Shown one piece after another: positions 33,624-43,045 of a stretch of DNA of 45,173 nucleotides. The first letter of the stretch is position 1, and every line of letters starts with the position of its first letter. A program made the position numbers and the translations under genes. The DNA comes from Aquibacillus kalidii. GTDB lineage: Bacteria > Bacillota > Bacilli > Bacillales > Amphibacillaceae. A model generated the notes under the pieces. That model was not told where the DNA came from, ran no database searches, and saw only the letters and a program-made list of their open reading frames with translations. Location of the stretch: NCBI RefSeq assembly GCF_014280935.1, contig NZ_JACLZI010000053.1, positions 1 to 45,173 of the forward strand. Direction: 5' to 3'.

Positions 33624-34563
33624 TTTAATTATTAATGAATGGGTAAAACACTTTAGAAAAGCCGGAACATATGTGATGATAGGGCTAATATTACTTGTTG
33701 TAATAGGAGTCGGTGCACTAGAGAAATATGAAGAAATAAAGAACCCTACTTTTAATCCAGATTGGAAGGAAGAACTTCAACAACAAATTGCTGATGATAA
33801 AAAGTTTTTAGAAGAAAACAAAAATGACAATATCGATTCGATGACAGAACGTAATATAGCAATAAATGAATATAGGTTGGAAAATAACCTCCCACCTTCT
33901 CCCGAAAAGAACATTTGGTCATTTGTCTATGATGCTAATATGGCCGTTGAGCTAGCCGGATTATTTACGATTATCATTGCTGCTGGGATTGTTGCATCAG
34001 AGTTCTCAGGAGGAACAATTAAATTACTTCTCGTACGTCCAATAAGCCGGAGTAAAATACTGCTGTCTAAATACATTACAGTCGTTTTATACGGGGTATT
34101 TTATTTAGCTATCATCTATGTATTTTCCTGTATATTAGGCGCCATTCTATTTGGAATGCCGAACAGTGATGTACCACATTTAGCTTATGTAGATGGTCAG
34201 GTTGTAGAAAGAAATATGGGCATTTATTTAATCGGTCTATATTTATTAAACTCTATTAACTTATTAATGATTGCTACCATGGCATTTATGATTTCAGCCG
34301 TATTCCGAAATAGTTCTCTTGCATTAGGAATTTCCTTATTTTTGTTTTTCATTGGTAGCTCAGTAACGTATATATTATCCTCCTATTTTGATTGGGTTAA
34401 GTATATCTTATTTGCCAATACGGATTTAAGCGTTTATACAGATGGTGGACCGATGGTGGATAGTATGACACTTGGCTTTTCTATCACGATGCTCATCATC
34501 TACTTTATCGCATTCCATGCCCTCGCCTTCGGAATTTTCAAGAAAAGGGACGTTTCCGCCTAA
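33616..34563 (+). CDS. ABC-2 family permease
   Basis: A 315-residue permease with one N-terminal helix (about 16-33). A charged extracytoplasmic loop follows (about 36-95, rich in K and E), then five helices from about 105. It contains VASEFSGGTIKLLLVRPISR, the marker of ABC-2 permeases. It partners the BcrA-like ATPase, probably exporting a hydrophobic peptide or lipid-linked compound. Confidence 0.88.
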   Translation: MVNLIINEWVKHFRKAGTYVMIGLILLVVIGVGALEKYEEIKNPTFNPDWKEELQQQIADDKKFLEENKNDNIDSMTERNIAINEYRLENNLPPSPEKNIWSFVYDANMAVELAGLFTIIIAAGIVASEFSGGTIKLLLVRPISRSKILLSKYITVVLYGVFYLAIIYVFSCILGAILFGMPNSDVPHLAYVDGQVVERNMGIYLIGLYLLNSINLLMIATMAFMISAVFRNSSLALGISLFLFFIGSSVTYILSSYFDWVKYILFANTDLSVYTDGGPMVDSMTLGFSITMLIIYFIAFHALAFGIFKKRDVSA

Positions 34564-34578
34564 CCCATTCGACAAAAA

Positions 34579-34597
34579 TCGGGTGGTGACAGGCACC
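34579..34597. repeat. 19-bp repeat, right copy
   Basis: Identical to 30748-30766 and in the same orientation, 16 bases after the permease stop. Confidence 0.85.
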
Positions 34598-34600
34598 ATA

Positions 34601-34631
34601 AAAAAAGCCTGGCATTTGCCAGGCTTTTTAA
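34601..34631. terminator. Bidirectional terminator
   Basis: AAAAAGCCTGGCA pairs with TGCCAGGCTTTTT; it serves the ABC operon (plus) and the duplicated lipoprotein (minus). Confidence 0.92.
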
Positions 34632-34638
34632 TTTTAAA

Positions 34639-35628
34639 TTATTGTACGGCTTGTTCTCCAGTTACTTCTCCGTCAATCGCTGCTGCTGCTTTTACATCTT
34701 CGTTTGCGAAGTAGATGTTACCTTCTACTTTTGCTGATTTATCTAAGTTAAAGCCGTTTGCTTCTACAACGATGTCACCTTTTAATATGCCACCTTGGAA
34801 GCGTAGGTTTTCACTTTGAACAGTTAATTTAGGTACTGTAATCGTGAATGATTCGGTAATGTTATGGTCTTCATCTTGTGTATAAGGAGCAATTTTACGA
34901 TAGATATCGTTTGCTGCATCGCCTTTATCATGGAATTCACCCGCTACAACTACATCTTCTTCAATTGTCAAATCTCCTAGTGTTGCAATGATCCACGTAC
35001 CTTCTTCACTAACAGCACTTACAAATGCATCTGCATCATTTACGATAGAAGCTGTTGTTACGACATCAGCATCCCCTGCTGCCACTTCAGTTGCACCAGT
35101 AACTTCACCATCAATAGCCGCTGTTGCTTTCACATCTTCACTAGCAAAGTAAACATTACCATCTACTTTTGCTGATTCATGTAGGTTAAAACCATTTGCT
35201 TCAACGTAAACGTCACCTTTAATTACTCCGCCTTGAATTCTTAAGTTTTCACTTTGAACGGTTAACTTTGGTACTGTAATCGTGAATGATTCTGTAATGT
35301 TATGGTCTTCATCTTGTGTATAAGGAGCAATTTTACGGTAGATAGCCTCGGCTGCATCCCCTTTATCATGGAATTCACCTGCTACAACTACTTCTTCTTC
35401 AATCGTTAAATCTCCTAGTGTTGCAATGATCCATGTACCTTCCTTACTAACTGCACTCACAAATGCGTCTGCATCATTTACGATTGATGCTGTAGTTACG
35501 ACATCTGTTGCTTCTTCCGTTTTCTCTGTGTCTGTGTCTTTTTCTGCGGAAGTTTGTTCATCCTCTCCACCACACGCAGCTAAGAATCCTACCAAAAGAA
35601 AAGATAATAAAAATGCTTTGAATTTCAT
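34639..35628 (-). CDS. Lipoprotein with two near-identical domains
   Basis: A 329-residue lipoprotein (lipobox LAAC, Cys19) with an acidic, Thr-rich linker (20-41). Two copies of a domain of about 137 residues follow, at 42-178 and 188-324. The copies are almost the same at the protein level and highly similar in DNA (35095-35505 and 34657-35067), so the duplication is recent or kept alike by conversion. The second half of each domain has beta-helix-like repeats (LRIQGGVIKGDVYVEANGF, then VDGNVYF). The end of copy 1 has DGEVTGAT (173-180), loosely like the ApbE flavinylation motif DxxSGA[TS]; copy 2 has DGEVTGEQ. Function is unknown. A Rex/Fnr-like palindrome lies upstream. Confidence 0.75.
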   Translation of the reverse strand: MKFKAFLLSFLLVGFLAACGGEDEQTSAEKDTDTEKTEEATDVVTTASIVNDADAFVSAVSKEGTWIIATLGDLTIEEEVVVAGEFHDKGDAAEAIYRKIAPYTQDEDHNITESFTITVPKLTVQSENLRIQGGVIKGDVYVEANGFNLHESAKVDGNVYFASEDVKATAAIDGEVTGATEVAAGDADVVTTASIVNDADAFVSAVSEEGTWIIATLGDLTIEEDVVVAGEFHDKGDAANDIYRKIAPYTQDEDHNITESFTITVPKLTVQSENLRFQGGILKGDIVVEANGFNLDKSAKVEGNIYFANEDVKAAAAIDGEVTGEQAVQ

Positions 35629-35660
35629 CTTTGTTTCCCCCTAAAGTTGAGTAATGTTAT

Positions 35661-35678
35661 TTGTGATGTCTTTCACAA
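35661..35678 (-). promoter_or_regulatory. Rex/Fnr-like palindrome upstream of lipoprotein
   Basis: TTGTGATGTCTTTCACAA matches TTGTGAAnnnnTTCACAA at all but one defined position and also fits TGTGA-N6-TCACA. It lies 33 bases before the start codon, downstream of a TATAAT on the minus strand (35712-35717). That fits a repressor site. A poorer match is at 35730-35747. Confidence 0.55.
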
Positions 35679-35819
35679 TTGAATAATAACATAAAATACC
35701 GACATAAAAAGATTATAAGTGTGTATATTTTGTGAAATAGTGATCAATTACTTTTACCATTCTTCTTTTTCCGGGGGAGGATTATAAATAGAGCCTTTAA
35801 AACTAGGAATTCCTACATA

Positions 35820-36665
35820 TTAATAGAGGAATCCCTTGATTTTTTCCAGGCATTTTTCGTCTGACCAGTGTACATAGTGATGACTATCCATTTCATATAA
35901 ACTTACATGAGTATTACGTATTTTCACTATATTCCTTTCAACGTTTTTCGCTTCTTTTACATCATGTCTTTTCTTTGATGCAAAGATTAATAGGCATGGA
36001 ACTGATAGTTGGTTAAGCATCTTAGGTAATCGTAAGCGACGATAACCGAGCATCAGTCTCAAGCCAGCACCATTAACAGGTACTGGATCTTTGATTGCCT
36101 TTTCTATATAAGATGACGGTTGTACATCAAATCGTTCACAGAAACTACGAACTTGTTTTGTCAGCTCTTCCTTTGAGAGATTCCCCTCTTCTTCATCAGA
36201 TAGAAATAGTTTTTCTATCCGTTTAATAAAGAAGTCTCCTAATAATCGTTCTATTCCACTAATGAGGGGCACAAGAAGCCCTACTTTACCAAGGTCCTTC
36301 GTAGGAAACCTAGGGATAGGCACATGACCTTGGTCTAATAGAACTATCTTTTTAACAAGTGTTGGATACTGAACAGCTAAACACATTGCTAGTGCAGCCC
36401 CCATAGAATGCCCTGCAACCGTAACCCCATTAGTAAAACCTTTATACTCTATGTATTCTTTTAGCCAAACAGCTATTTTGGTTTGAGTTATTCTTCCTTC
36501 CATTCCTTCACTATTACCAATACCAGGCATATCCAATAGATGACACTCAAATCGGTCAGCTAAATGCTCAGCAATATTAAGTCCCTCTATACCAGAGAAG
36601 CCAGCAGCAGGTAAAAATAGTAGCGGTTCACCTCGTCCAACAACGATAGAATGAAATTTACTCAT
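35820..36665 (-). CDS. Alpha/beta hydrolase
   Basis: A 281-residue alpha/beta-hydrolase-fold protein: oxyanion-side LPAAGFSG near residue 18, nucleophile elbow GHSMGAA (about 96-102), probable acid in KKRHDVKEA and catalytic His in DSHHYVHW near the C-terminus. Substrate is unknown. There is no signal peptide. It starts at an ATG behind GAGGAAG and stands alone. Confidence 0.88.
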   Translation of the reverse strand: MSKFHSIVVGRGEPLLFLPAAGFSGIEGLNIAEHLADRFECHLLDMPGIGNSEGMEGRITQTKIAVWLKEYIEYKGFTNGVTVAGHSMGAALAMCLAVQYPTLVKKIVLLDQGHVPIPRFPTKDLGKVGLLVPLISGIERLLGDFFIKRIEKLFLSDEEEGNLSKEELTKQVRSFCERFDVQPSSYIEKAIKDPVPVNGAGLRLMLGYRRLRLPKMLNQLSVPCLLIFASKKRHDVKEAKNVERNIVKIRNTHVSLYEMDSHHYVHWSDEKCLEKIKGFLY

Positions 36666-36859
36666 TTTCCATCACTTCCTCTCCCTCTAAATGCCTATTT
36701 CTATTGTACTCTATTCACTTGTACATAGTCCTTTGCAATTTGGTGAAAAGTCTAACTTTTAATTATTTACCCTCAGCTATTGTTTGCTCTCTCTAAATCT
36801 ATTAAAATAATAGTTCATGGCTTTTTAGAAACTTAATTTATAATATGTAGGTGACAAAA

Positions 36860-39088
36860 ATGACGAAGCAGCTAGAATTTCATAGAGCCCCTATTAATAG
36901 CAAAGATTTATCTATCCATGATGCTGCTTTAGCTGATAATCGTACCAGTGTCGAGTTGGTCTCAGATAGTGAATCAGACGCGTTCTTTTTTAGGGCACTA
37001 GAAGAAAGAGGCATTCTCTTGAATGAGGCTCAGATAGAAGCGGTTAGACATTTCCATGGTCCCGCACTTGTTTTAGCAGGGGCTGGAAGTGGAAAAACTC
37101 GTGTACTAACATCGAGAGCTGGCTATCTGATAACGATAAATAAAATTGATCCTAAACAAATAATGCTCGTGACCTTCACCAAAAAGGCTTCCGAAGAAAT
37201 GAAAGATCGGATCAGCCAACTTCCCGGATTGTCAAGACTGCAGGCCAATCAAATTACTACTGGTACCTTCCACTCTATTTTCTTTAGATTACTAAAGAGT
37301 AGAGGATACAATCAGCAAGTACTTAGTAATGAGAAAAGAAAACAACTGGCAATTAAATTAATCTTAAAAGAACAAGGTCTACGTGATACCTATGAACCAG
37401 AAACATTACTTGCTATTTTGTCAGATAATAAAAGTAAGATGAAAGGCATAGATGAACTTCCAAGTAAAACATCCATAGACAAGGAAATTAAAGATATATT
37501 AAACCGATACGAACAATGGAAAAGTGCGAATAACTTTATCGATTTTGACGACATGCTATTGGAAACCTATCACCTATTAAAAAATGATCACCAGTTATTA
37601 CAAAGCATGCAAAATCGTTTCCAATATATCCTCTGCGATGAATGGCAAGACACAAATCCATTACAATTTGAATTAATAAGAATGATTTCCAAACCTAACG
37701 ATCACCTGTTTGTTGTTGGTGACGATGACCAAACGATCTATAGCTTTAACGGTGCGGATAGCTCCATTATCTTAAACTTTGAGTCTCTATATCCAAACAC
37801 AAAATTAATTACACTGGACATAAATTACCGTTCTTCAACGAGTATCATTGGGCTAGCCAATCAAGTCATCCAGTTCAACCAAGGACGTAAAGATAAGATT
37901 CTCAAAGGTACGAAAAGAACGGAGTCTCCCCCATACTTTCTTCGGCCAAGTAATACCGATGAAGAGGCACTTGCTATCATAGATCGAATCGAGAAAGAAG
38001 TTAATACTGGTAATTATGCTTATCGAGACTTCGTTATTCTACATAGAACGAACAGTAGCTCTCGAGCGGTCTTTGATCAATTAGTGGTTCAAGGTATTCC
38101 ATTCTTAACTTATTCAAAAGGAGAAACCTTTTATGAACAACCTATTGTAAAGCCAGTGATCGACTATTTGAGAATTTCACTAGATCCAGGAAATATCGAA
38201 GCAATCCCTAGTTTGCTTCCATCGTTATTTTTAAACCGAGAAAAGGCGATGTATCACTTAGAAGCAGAGCAATTAATCAATCCTAGGAAACAAATTCTCA
38301 AGCACCTCCGCACATTATCTGGTTTGAAGGACTTTCAAAGAAAACAACTGGATGAACGGATTAATATTGTTAAGGACTTAAAGGATCTTAGACCTGTACA
38401 AGCAGTGAAAAAAGTGCGTCAGTTCTACGATCATTATATCGAAACAGATGAGCGAAAAGGCGTTACACTACACAAAGAAATCATGATCGAAACCCTTTCA
38501 GAAATTGAAGCATCTGCTAGTAAATTTGAAACAGTTGCAGCGTTTATTGAGTTTATTGACGAAGTAAATGAGAAAAATCAAGAGATGGAAACCATTAGAA
38601 GAACACCCAATGCAAATGCGGTATCTTTAATGACAATCCATCGATCGAAAGGGTTAGAATTTCCTGTCGTCTTTTTAACTGGAGCTTCGGAATCAATACT
38701 CCCACATAGCTCGGCGTTAGATGCCAATGATCGAAAGGATATGGTATCTAAGAACAAAGGCTCAAAGAAAATCGAAGCAGCTATAGAAGAAGAACGAAGG
38801 CTAGCTTATGTTGCCATTACACGAGCTAAGGAACAATTGTATATTAGTTCCCCTAGCTTTTACCGGGGAGAAGAAATCGAGGCTTCTCGTTTTATTCTAG
38901 ATCCTTTCAAACCAACGGCGGATCAAAAGCTTAACAAAGGGGCAAAGATGACACAAATTTTAGTATGGGAATGCACAAGCGATACATGCCCTTGTTGGAT
39001 GCGGTTGGAGAATAAAGATATATCAAAAACAAGTCGGGAATGCCCTATGTGTAAGGGGGAAATGCTACAAGGAAAAAGAGAAGTCTAA
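36860..39088 (+). CDS. yjcD: UvrD/PcrA-like DNA helicase (YjcD-like)
   Basis: A 742-residue superfamily 1A helicase. Walker A AGAGSGKTR follows an N-terminal extension of about 65 residues. Later motifs are LCDEWQDTNPLQF (motif II, with Trp where PcrA has Tyr), GDDDQTIYSF, LDINYRSS, MTIHRSKGLEFP and RLAYVAITRAKEQL. The C-terminus carries ECTSDTCPCWMR and ECPMCKG, a four-to-five-Cys zinc-ribbon-like tail not found in PcrA. Size and tail match B. subtilis YjcD. The ATG at 36860 is preferred over the GTG at 36851, because the TAGGTG ribosome site overlaps the GTG. A role in DNA repair is likely. Confidence 0.88.
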   Translation: MTKQLEFHRAPINSKDLSIHDAALADNRTSVELVSDSESDAFFFRALEERGILLNEAQIEAVRHFHGPALVLAGAGSGKTRVLTSRAGYLITINKIDPKQIMLVTFTKKASEEMKDRISQLPGLSRLQANQITTGTFHSIFFRLLKSRGYNQQVLSNEKRKQLAIKLILKEQGLRDTYEPETLLAILSDNKSKMKGIDELPSKTSIDKEIKDILNRYEQWKSANNFIDFDDMLLETYHLLKNDHQLLQSMQNRFQYILCDEWQDTNPLQFELIRMISKPNDHLFVVGDDDQTIYSFNGADSSIILNFESLYPNTKLITLDINYRSSTSIIGLANQVIQFNQGRKDKILKGTKRTESPPYFLRPSNTDEEALAIIDRIEKEVNTGNYAYRDFVILHRTNSSSRAVFDQLVVQGIPFLTYSKGETFYEQPIVKPVIDYLRISLDPGNIEAIPSLLPSLFLNREKAMYHLEAEQLINPRKQILKHLRTLSGLKDFQRKQLDERINIVKDLKDLRPVQAVKKVRQFYDHYIETDERKGVTLHKEIMIETLSEIEASASKFETVAAFIEFIDEVNEKNQEMETIRRTPNANAVSLMTIHRSKGLEFPVVFLTGASESILPHSSALDANDRKDMVSKNKGSKKIEAAIEEERRLAYVAITRAKEQLYISSPSFYRGEEIEASRFILDPFKPTADQKLNKGAKMTQILVWECTSDTCPCWMRLENKDISKTSRECPMCKGEMLQGKREV

Positions 39089-39154
39089 AACCCTTCTCGA
39101 ATCTGACCCATTTCTATTTTAAGTAACCTTCAGAAAAACTTTTCTAACCTATAA

Positions 39155-39187
39155 CAAAAAAGGTGCCCATCCAGGACACCTTTTTTG
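39155..39187. terminator. Bidirectional terminator
   Basis: AAAAAAGGTG..CC and GG..CACCTTTTTT form a stem between the convergent helicase gene and sugar operon. Confidence 0.88.
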
Positions 39188-39214
39188 TTGCATTTATTAA
39201 ATTATAAAACCTCT

Positions 39215-40183
39215 TTACACCCACCACATATCTGCTGGAGCTTCTTCAATATTAATACTTTGCAGGTTCTTAACTGCTTTACTAAATCCTTCTTCAATTG
39301 ACATAATAGGGTCCTCATGTTCGATGCTAATCACATGATCATACCCATATGTTCTTAATGCACTTACAATGTTAGACCATTCCTGTATGCTATGCCCATA
39401 ACCTACAGAACGGAAGCTCCACGCTCTAGTTTTTACCTCTGTATAGGCTTGCATATCTGTTAATCCATACATATTAACATTGTCCTGATCAATATACGTA
39501 TCCTTCGCATGGAAATGATGAATGGCATTTGCTTTGCCTAGTATCTTAATTGCCGCTACAGGATCAATCCCTTGCCACCATAAGTGACTTGGGTCAAGGT
39601 TAGCACCAATTGCGTCATTGGTAGCCTCTCTTAGCTTTAACATCGTATATGGCGTATGAACTAGAAATCCTGCATGTAGTTCAAGGCCAATTTTCACTTG
39701 AAGCTGCTGCGCAATTTCCCCTATTTCTTTCCAATACGGAATTAGCTTTTCTTCCCATTGCCACTTTAAAATATCGCCGTATTCATTTGGCCATGGCGTT
39801 ACAGGCCAATTCGGGTATTTTCCTTTCTCACTATCCCCAGGAGTACCAGAAAAAGTATTCACTACGGGAACATCTAGAAGATTTGCTAGTTTAATCGTTT
39901 TTACTAATACATCATGTGATTGTTTCGCGAATTCCTTATCAGGTGAAATCGGATTACCGTGACAACTAAAGGCACTAATCGTTAACCCTCGTGCATCCAC
40001 CTTCTCCTTAAACGCTTTTCTCTCCTCTTCACTTTCTAATAATCTATCTACGTTACAGTGAGCATTACCTGGATAGCCACCTGTACCAATTTCAACGGCT
40101 TGTAAACCAGAAGCTTTTACATGATCAAGCATTTCTTCTAAAGACTTCTCTGAAAATAAAACGGTAAATACCCCTAATTTCAT
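39215..40183 (-). CDS. Sugar phosphate isomerase/epimerase
   Basis: A 322-residue xylose-isomerase-like TIM barrel. Probable metal ligands lie in GLELHAGF (Glu), NLDPSHLWW (Asp, His), HHFHAKD and SIEHEDP (Glu). It likely isomerises or epimerises a ketose or keto-inositol. It is the last gene of a four-gene minus-strand operon with Gfo/Idh, ThuA-like and a second epimerase, an arrangement used for uncommon sugars or inositols. GAGGGG is the ribosome site. Confidence 0.85.
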   Translation of the reverse strand: MKLGVFTVLFSEKSLEEMLDHVKASGLQAVEIGTGGYPGNAHCNVDRLLESEEERKAFKEKVDARGLTISAFSCHGNPISPDKEFAKQSHDVLVKTIKLANLLDVPVVNTFSGTPGDSEKGKYPNWPVTPWPNEYGDILKWQWEEKLIPYWKEIGEIAQQLQVKIGLELHAGFLVHTPYTMLKLREATNDAIGANLDPSHLWWQGIDPVAAIKILGKANAIHHFHAKDTYIDQDNVNMYGLTDMQAYTEVKTRAWSFRSVGYGHSIQEWSNIVSALRTYGYDHVISIEHEDPIMSIEEGFSKAVKNLQSINIEEAPADMWWV

Positions 40184-40226
40184 AAACTAATCCCCTCTTC
40201 TCATTTTTGATCATCACGATCAGACT

Positions 40227-41252
40227 TTATTGGCTAACAATACGTTTTGTTTGGGCTGATTCAAGTGCAGAAAGAATAACTTGCAATGATTTCATGCCCT
40301 CTTCCCCACTGATTAACGGTTCTTTATCCTGTACAATACTGTCAACGAAATGTTCGATGACATGAGAATTATTTTGACCGCCTTCCTCATTCGATTGTAT
40401 TTTTCCTAGCTCATACTTAACTATTTGGCCGTTCGCATACTGTGCCACTAATGAGTTGATTGGATCATCTTCTAGGCGTAATGTTGCTTTTTCCCCAAAA
40501 ATAATAGTAGAATTATCCTCACTTCCTTTGTAGGCCCAACTAGCAGTCAAAGTCCCGATAATACCGCTAGCAGTTTTCAGTACACATACAGCATTATCAT
40601 CCACATCGGTATCTTCCTTTGCATTATTTTCAACAAACCCTGCTACTTCCACAAATTCTTCTCCTAGCAGGTAACGCATCAGGTCTGATTTATGGACACC
40701 AAGGTCGCCCATTGCACCAATAAATGCCTTCTCTTTCTTGAAAAACCAACTTTCCTTTCCGTCTACACTCCAGCCTTCTGGACCACCATGGCCAAATGTT
40801 GTGCGAAAGCTATAAATCTTTCCTAATTCGCCTTTTTCAATTAATTCTTTTGCTTTTACATGCGATGGAACAAACCGTTGATTATGCGCAATCATTAGTT
40901 TTTTGCCATTATCCTTTGCAGCCTTTATCATATTTTCTGCTTCCTCTTTGGATGTTGCCATTGGCTTTTCACATAACACGTGGCAACCAGCTTCAAGTGC
41001 AGCTACACTAACAGGAGCATGCAAGTAGTTTGGAAGGCAAACACTAACTGCATCAATCTGTTCTGTTTTTAGTAACGTCTTATAATCTGTATACGCTACT
41101 GCACCATACGTTTCGGCAGCCTCATTTGCTCTTTCTTCGATTAGATCACAAACCGCCACTACTTCTACCCCACTATGACTACCGTATTCTGGCAAATGAC
41201 GAAACTTAGCAATACTGCCGCAACCTATAACAGCTACTCTTAATTTTTTCAC
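40227..41252 (-). CDS. Gfo/Idh/MocA-family oxidoreductase
   Basis: A 341-residue NAD(P)-dependent sugar or inositol dehydrogenase. The Rossmann motif VIGCGSIAKFRH opens the protein and the family's CEKPMAT lies near residue 95. A C-terminal alpha/beta domain with a catalytic His/Asp region (MGDLGVHKSDLMRYLLG) follows. The GTG at 41252 has GGAGG eight bases upstream; the ATG at 41258 is too close to it. It works with the two TIM-barrel epimerases in the operon. Confidence 0.88.
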   Translation of the reverse strand: MKKLRVAVIGCGSIAKFRHLPEYGSHSGVEVVAVCDLIEERANEAAETYGAVAYTDYKTLLKTEQIDAVSVCLPNYLHAPVSVAALEAGCHVLCEKPMATSKEEAENMIKAAKDNGKKLMIAHNQRFVPSHVKAKELIEKGELGKIYSFRTTFGHGGPEGWSVDGKESWFFKKEKAFIGAMGDLGVHKSDLMRYLLGEEFVEVAGFVENNAKEDTDVDDNAVCVLKTASGIIGTLTASWAYKGSEDNSTIIFGEKATLRLEDDPINSLVAQYANGQIVKYELGKIQSNEEGGQNNSHVIEHFVDSIVQDKEPLISGEEGMKSLQVILSALESAQTKRIVSQ

Positions 41253-41331
41253 ATCCATTTCCTCCAATACCTCTATGTTTTAGATTTCGCTTCTAATTTT
41301 CTGTCATCTCGTAAACTCACACTGTAACAGT

Positions 41332-42054
41332 TTATTTATTTTCAATCTTTTCAATAGGCTCGGCATTCCCATAAACCGGTCTCACTCGTTTTACAGGTGC
41401 TGTCCAGTTCACACCATTTGTTATCACGCGTTGGATTTCTTCATTATGGTAAGTAGGATACGTCTCATGACCTGGGCGGAAGTAGAAGACTCTACCATTT
41501 CCACGGCGGTATGTACAACCACTTCTGAAGACCTCTCCACCTTCAAACCAACTTGTAAATACTAATTGATCAGGAGCAGGGATATCAAAGTGTTCGCCGT
41601 ACATTTCTTCTCGCTCTAACTCAATATACTCACCAATCCCTTCTGTAATGGGATGGCTAGGATCTACAACCCACAGACGTTCTTTTTCATCTGCTTCCCG
41701 CCATTTCAAGTCACATGTTGTACCCATTAACTTTTTAAAAATTTTCGAAAAGTGTCCAGAGTGAAGGACGACAAGACCCATTCCTTCAAGCACACGTTGA
41801 TGAACCTTCTCTACAATTTCATCTCTTACTTCATCGTGCGCCATATGTCCCCACCATACTAAGACATCCGTATCCTTTAATACACTATCAGTAAGACCAT
41901 GCTCTGGCTCATCTAATGTAGCTGTCCGTACATTTAGATCTGCCTTTTTTAAAAAGGAAGCGATCGCACCATGAATTCCTTCTGGATAAACCTCTCTCAC
42001 TTTAGGGTTAGATTGTTCATGTCTATTTTCATTCCACACAGTTACGTTTGTCAT
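41332..42054 (-). CDS. ThuA-like domain protein
   Basis: A 240-residue class I glutamine-amidotransferase-like fold of the ThuA type ([10 protein letters not shown] at the start, [39 protein letters not shown]). ThuA proteins are linked to trehalose and related sugar breakdown; the reaction is not certain. AAAGGAGA is the ribosome site. It lies between the epimerase and Gfo/Idh genes. Confidence 0.88.
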   Translation of the reverse strand: MTNVTVWNENRHEQSNPKVREVYPEGIHGAIASFLKKADLNVRTATLDEPEHGLTDSVLKDTDVLVWWGHMAHDEVRDEIVEKVHQRVLEGMGLVVLHSGHFSKIFKKLMGTTCDLKWREADEKERLWVVDPSHPITEGIGEYIELEREEMYGEHFDIPAPDQLVFTSWFEGGEVFRSGCTYRRGNGRVFYFRPGHETYPTYHNEEIQRVITNGVNWTAPVKRVRPVYGNAEPIEKIENK

Positions 42055-42078
42055 TTTATAAATCTCCTTTAAGGTCAG

Positions 42079-42840
42079 TTATATTTGAGGAATTTTACCC
42101 TTTAAGTAATTGATACTAATTTCCAGACTTTCAAATGGTGTTTTCCTACTAACATCTTGCTCTACTACCCACCACTCTACTGATGCTTTATCACCTAGTT
42201 TAAGAATGGAATCAATATCGACACCACCTGTTCCTAACTCAGCAAAAAACTTTTCCGTATCTGTTGTCATATCCTTTAAATGAACGAGTGGTGCTCTGTC
42301 TGCAAATCTATTAATCCATGCAACAGGATCCTCACCAGCTTTTTTTAGCCAATAAACATCCAGTTCTGTTTGCACAAACGATGCGGATGTATCATGAAAG
42401 ATGGCTTCCAATGCGCTTCTTCCATCCGATAATTTTTCTAGTTCAAAATCATGATTGTGATAGCAAAGTGTTATCCCTTCCGCCTTACACTTCTCTCCTA
42501 CCTGTTCTAAAAAAGGGATTAACGCACGGTAATCTTCTTCCGTTCTCTGATCTGGCATTAAAAAGGGACAGACAATAAATTTACTGCCCAATATTTTTTG
42601 ATCCTCAATCACTTCGTCTAGGTTATCTTTTAATTGATCGAGCGGGATATGACTGGAGGCTGCCTTAAGTCCTAGATCGTCCAAAAGCTTTCTTACTTCC
42701 TTAGATGTTAATCCACCATACCCCGCAAACTCAACTCCATCAAAACCAAGCTCCGCTACCTTTTTAAGTGTACCTGCAAAGTCTTTTTCCGCCTCTTCTC
42801 GCAATGTAAACATTTGAACTGCAATTGGAATTCTTTTCAC
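42079..42840 (-). CDS. Sugar phosphate isomerase/epimerase
   Basis: A 253-residue TIM barrel starting (GTG) KRIPIAVQMFTLREEAEKDF, with metal-site candidates in CYHNHDFELEK (His, Glu), TELDVYWLKKAG (Asp), LVHLKDM and a C-terminal VVEQDVS (Glu). The GTG at 42840 is chosen for GAGGAG a few bases upstream; the longer frame to 42897 has no ribosome site. It is the first gene of the operon, divergent from the AraC gene. Confidence 0.87.
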   Translation of the reverse strand: MKRIPIAVQMFTLREEAEKDFAGTLKKVAELGFDGVEFAGYGGLTSKEVRKLLDDLGLKAASSHIPLDQLKDNLDEVIEDQKILGSKFIVCPFLMPDQRTEEDYRALIPFLEQVGEKCKAEGITLCYHNHDFELEKLSDGRSALEAIFHDTSASFVQTELDVYWLKKAGEDPVAWINRFADRAPLVHLKDMTTDTEKFFAELGTGGVDIDSILKLGDKASVEWWVVEQDVSRKTPFESLEISINYLKGKIPQI

Positions 42841-43045
42841 CCTTATCTCCTCTTTTCTTTGAATAGTTAAAGCAAACCCAAAAGTAACCGTTGTCATTTA
42901 AAGTCTTTCTAAAAGGTCTTTGTTGATCACATCCTCCTTTTTCTTTACATCTATTAATTTTCTTTTATTAAATTTATATTATCTTACACACATGTAAATG
43001 AACATTAATGATATGATTGATACATGCACTATTTTGCTATAAGAG

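Noticed and set aside
34639-35628. A direct pplA homologue
   Set aside because: The domains do not look like FMN_bind domains and no proper DxxSGA[TS] site is present; only an indirect link by regulation is proposed.
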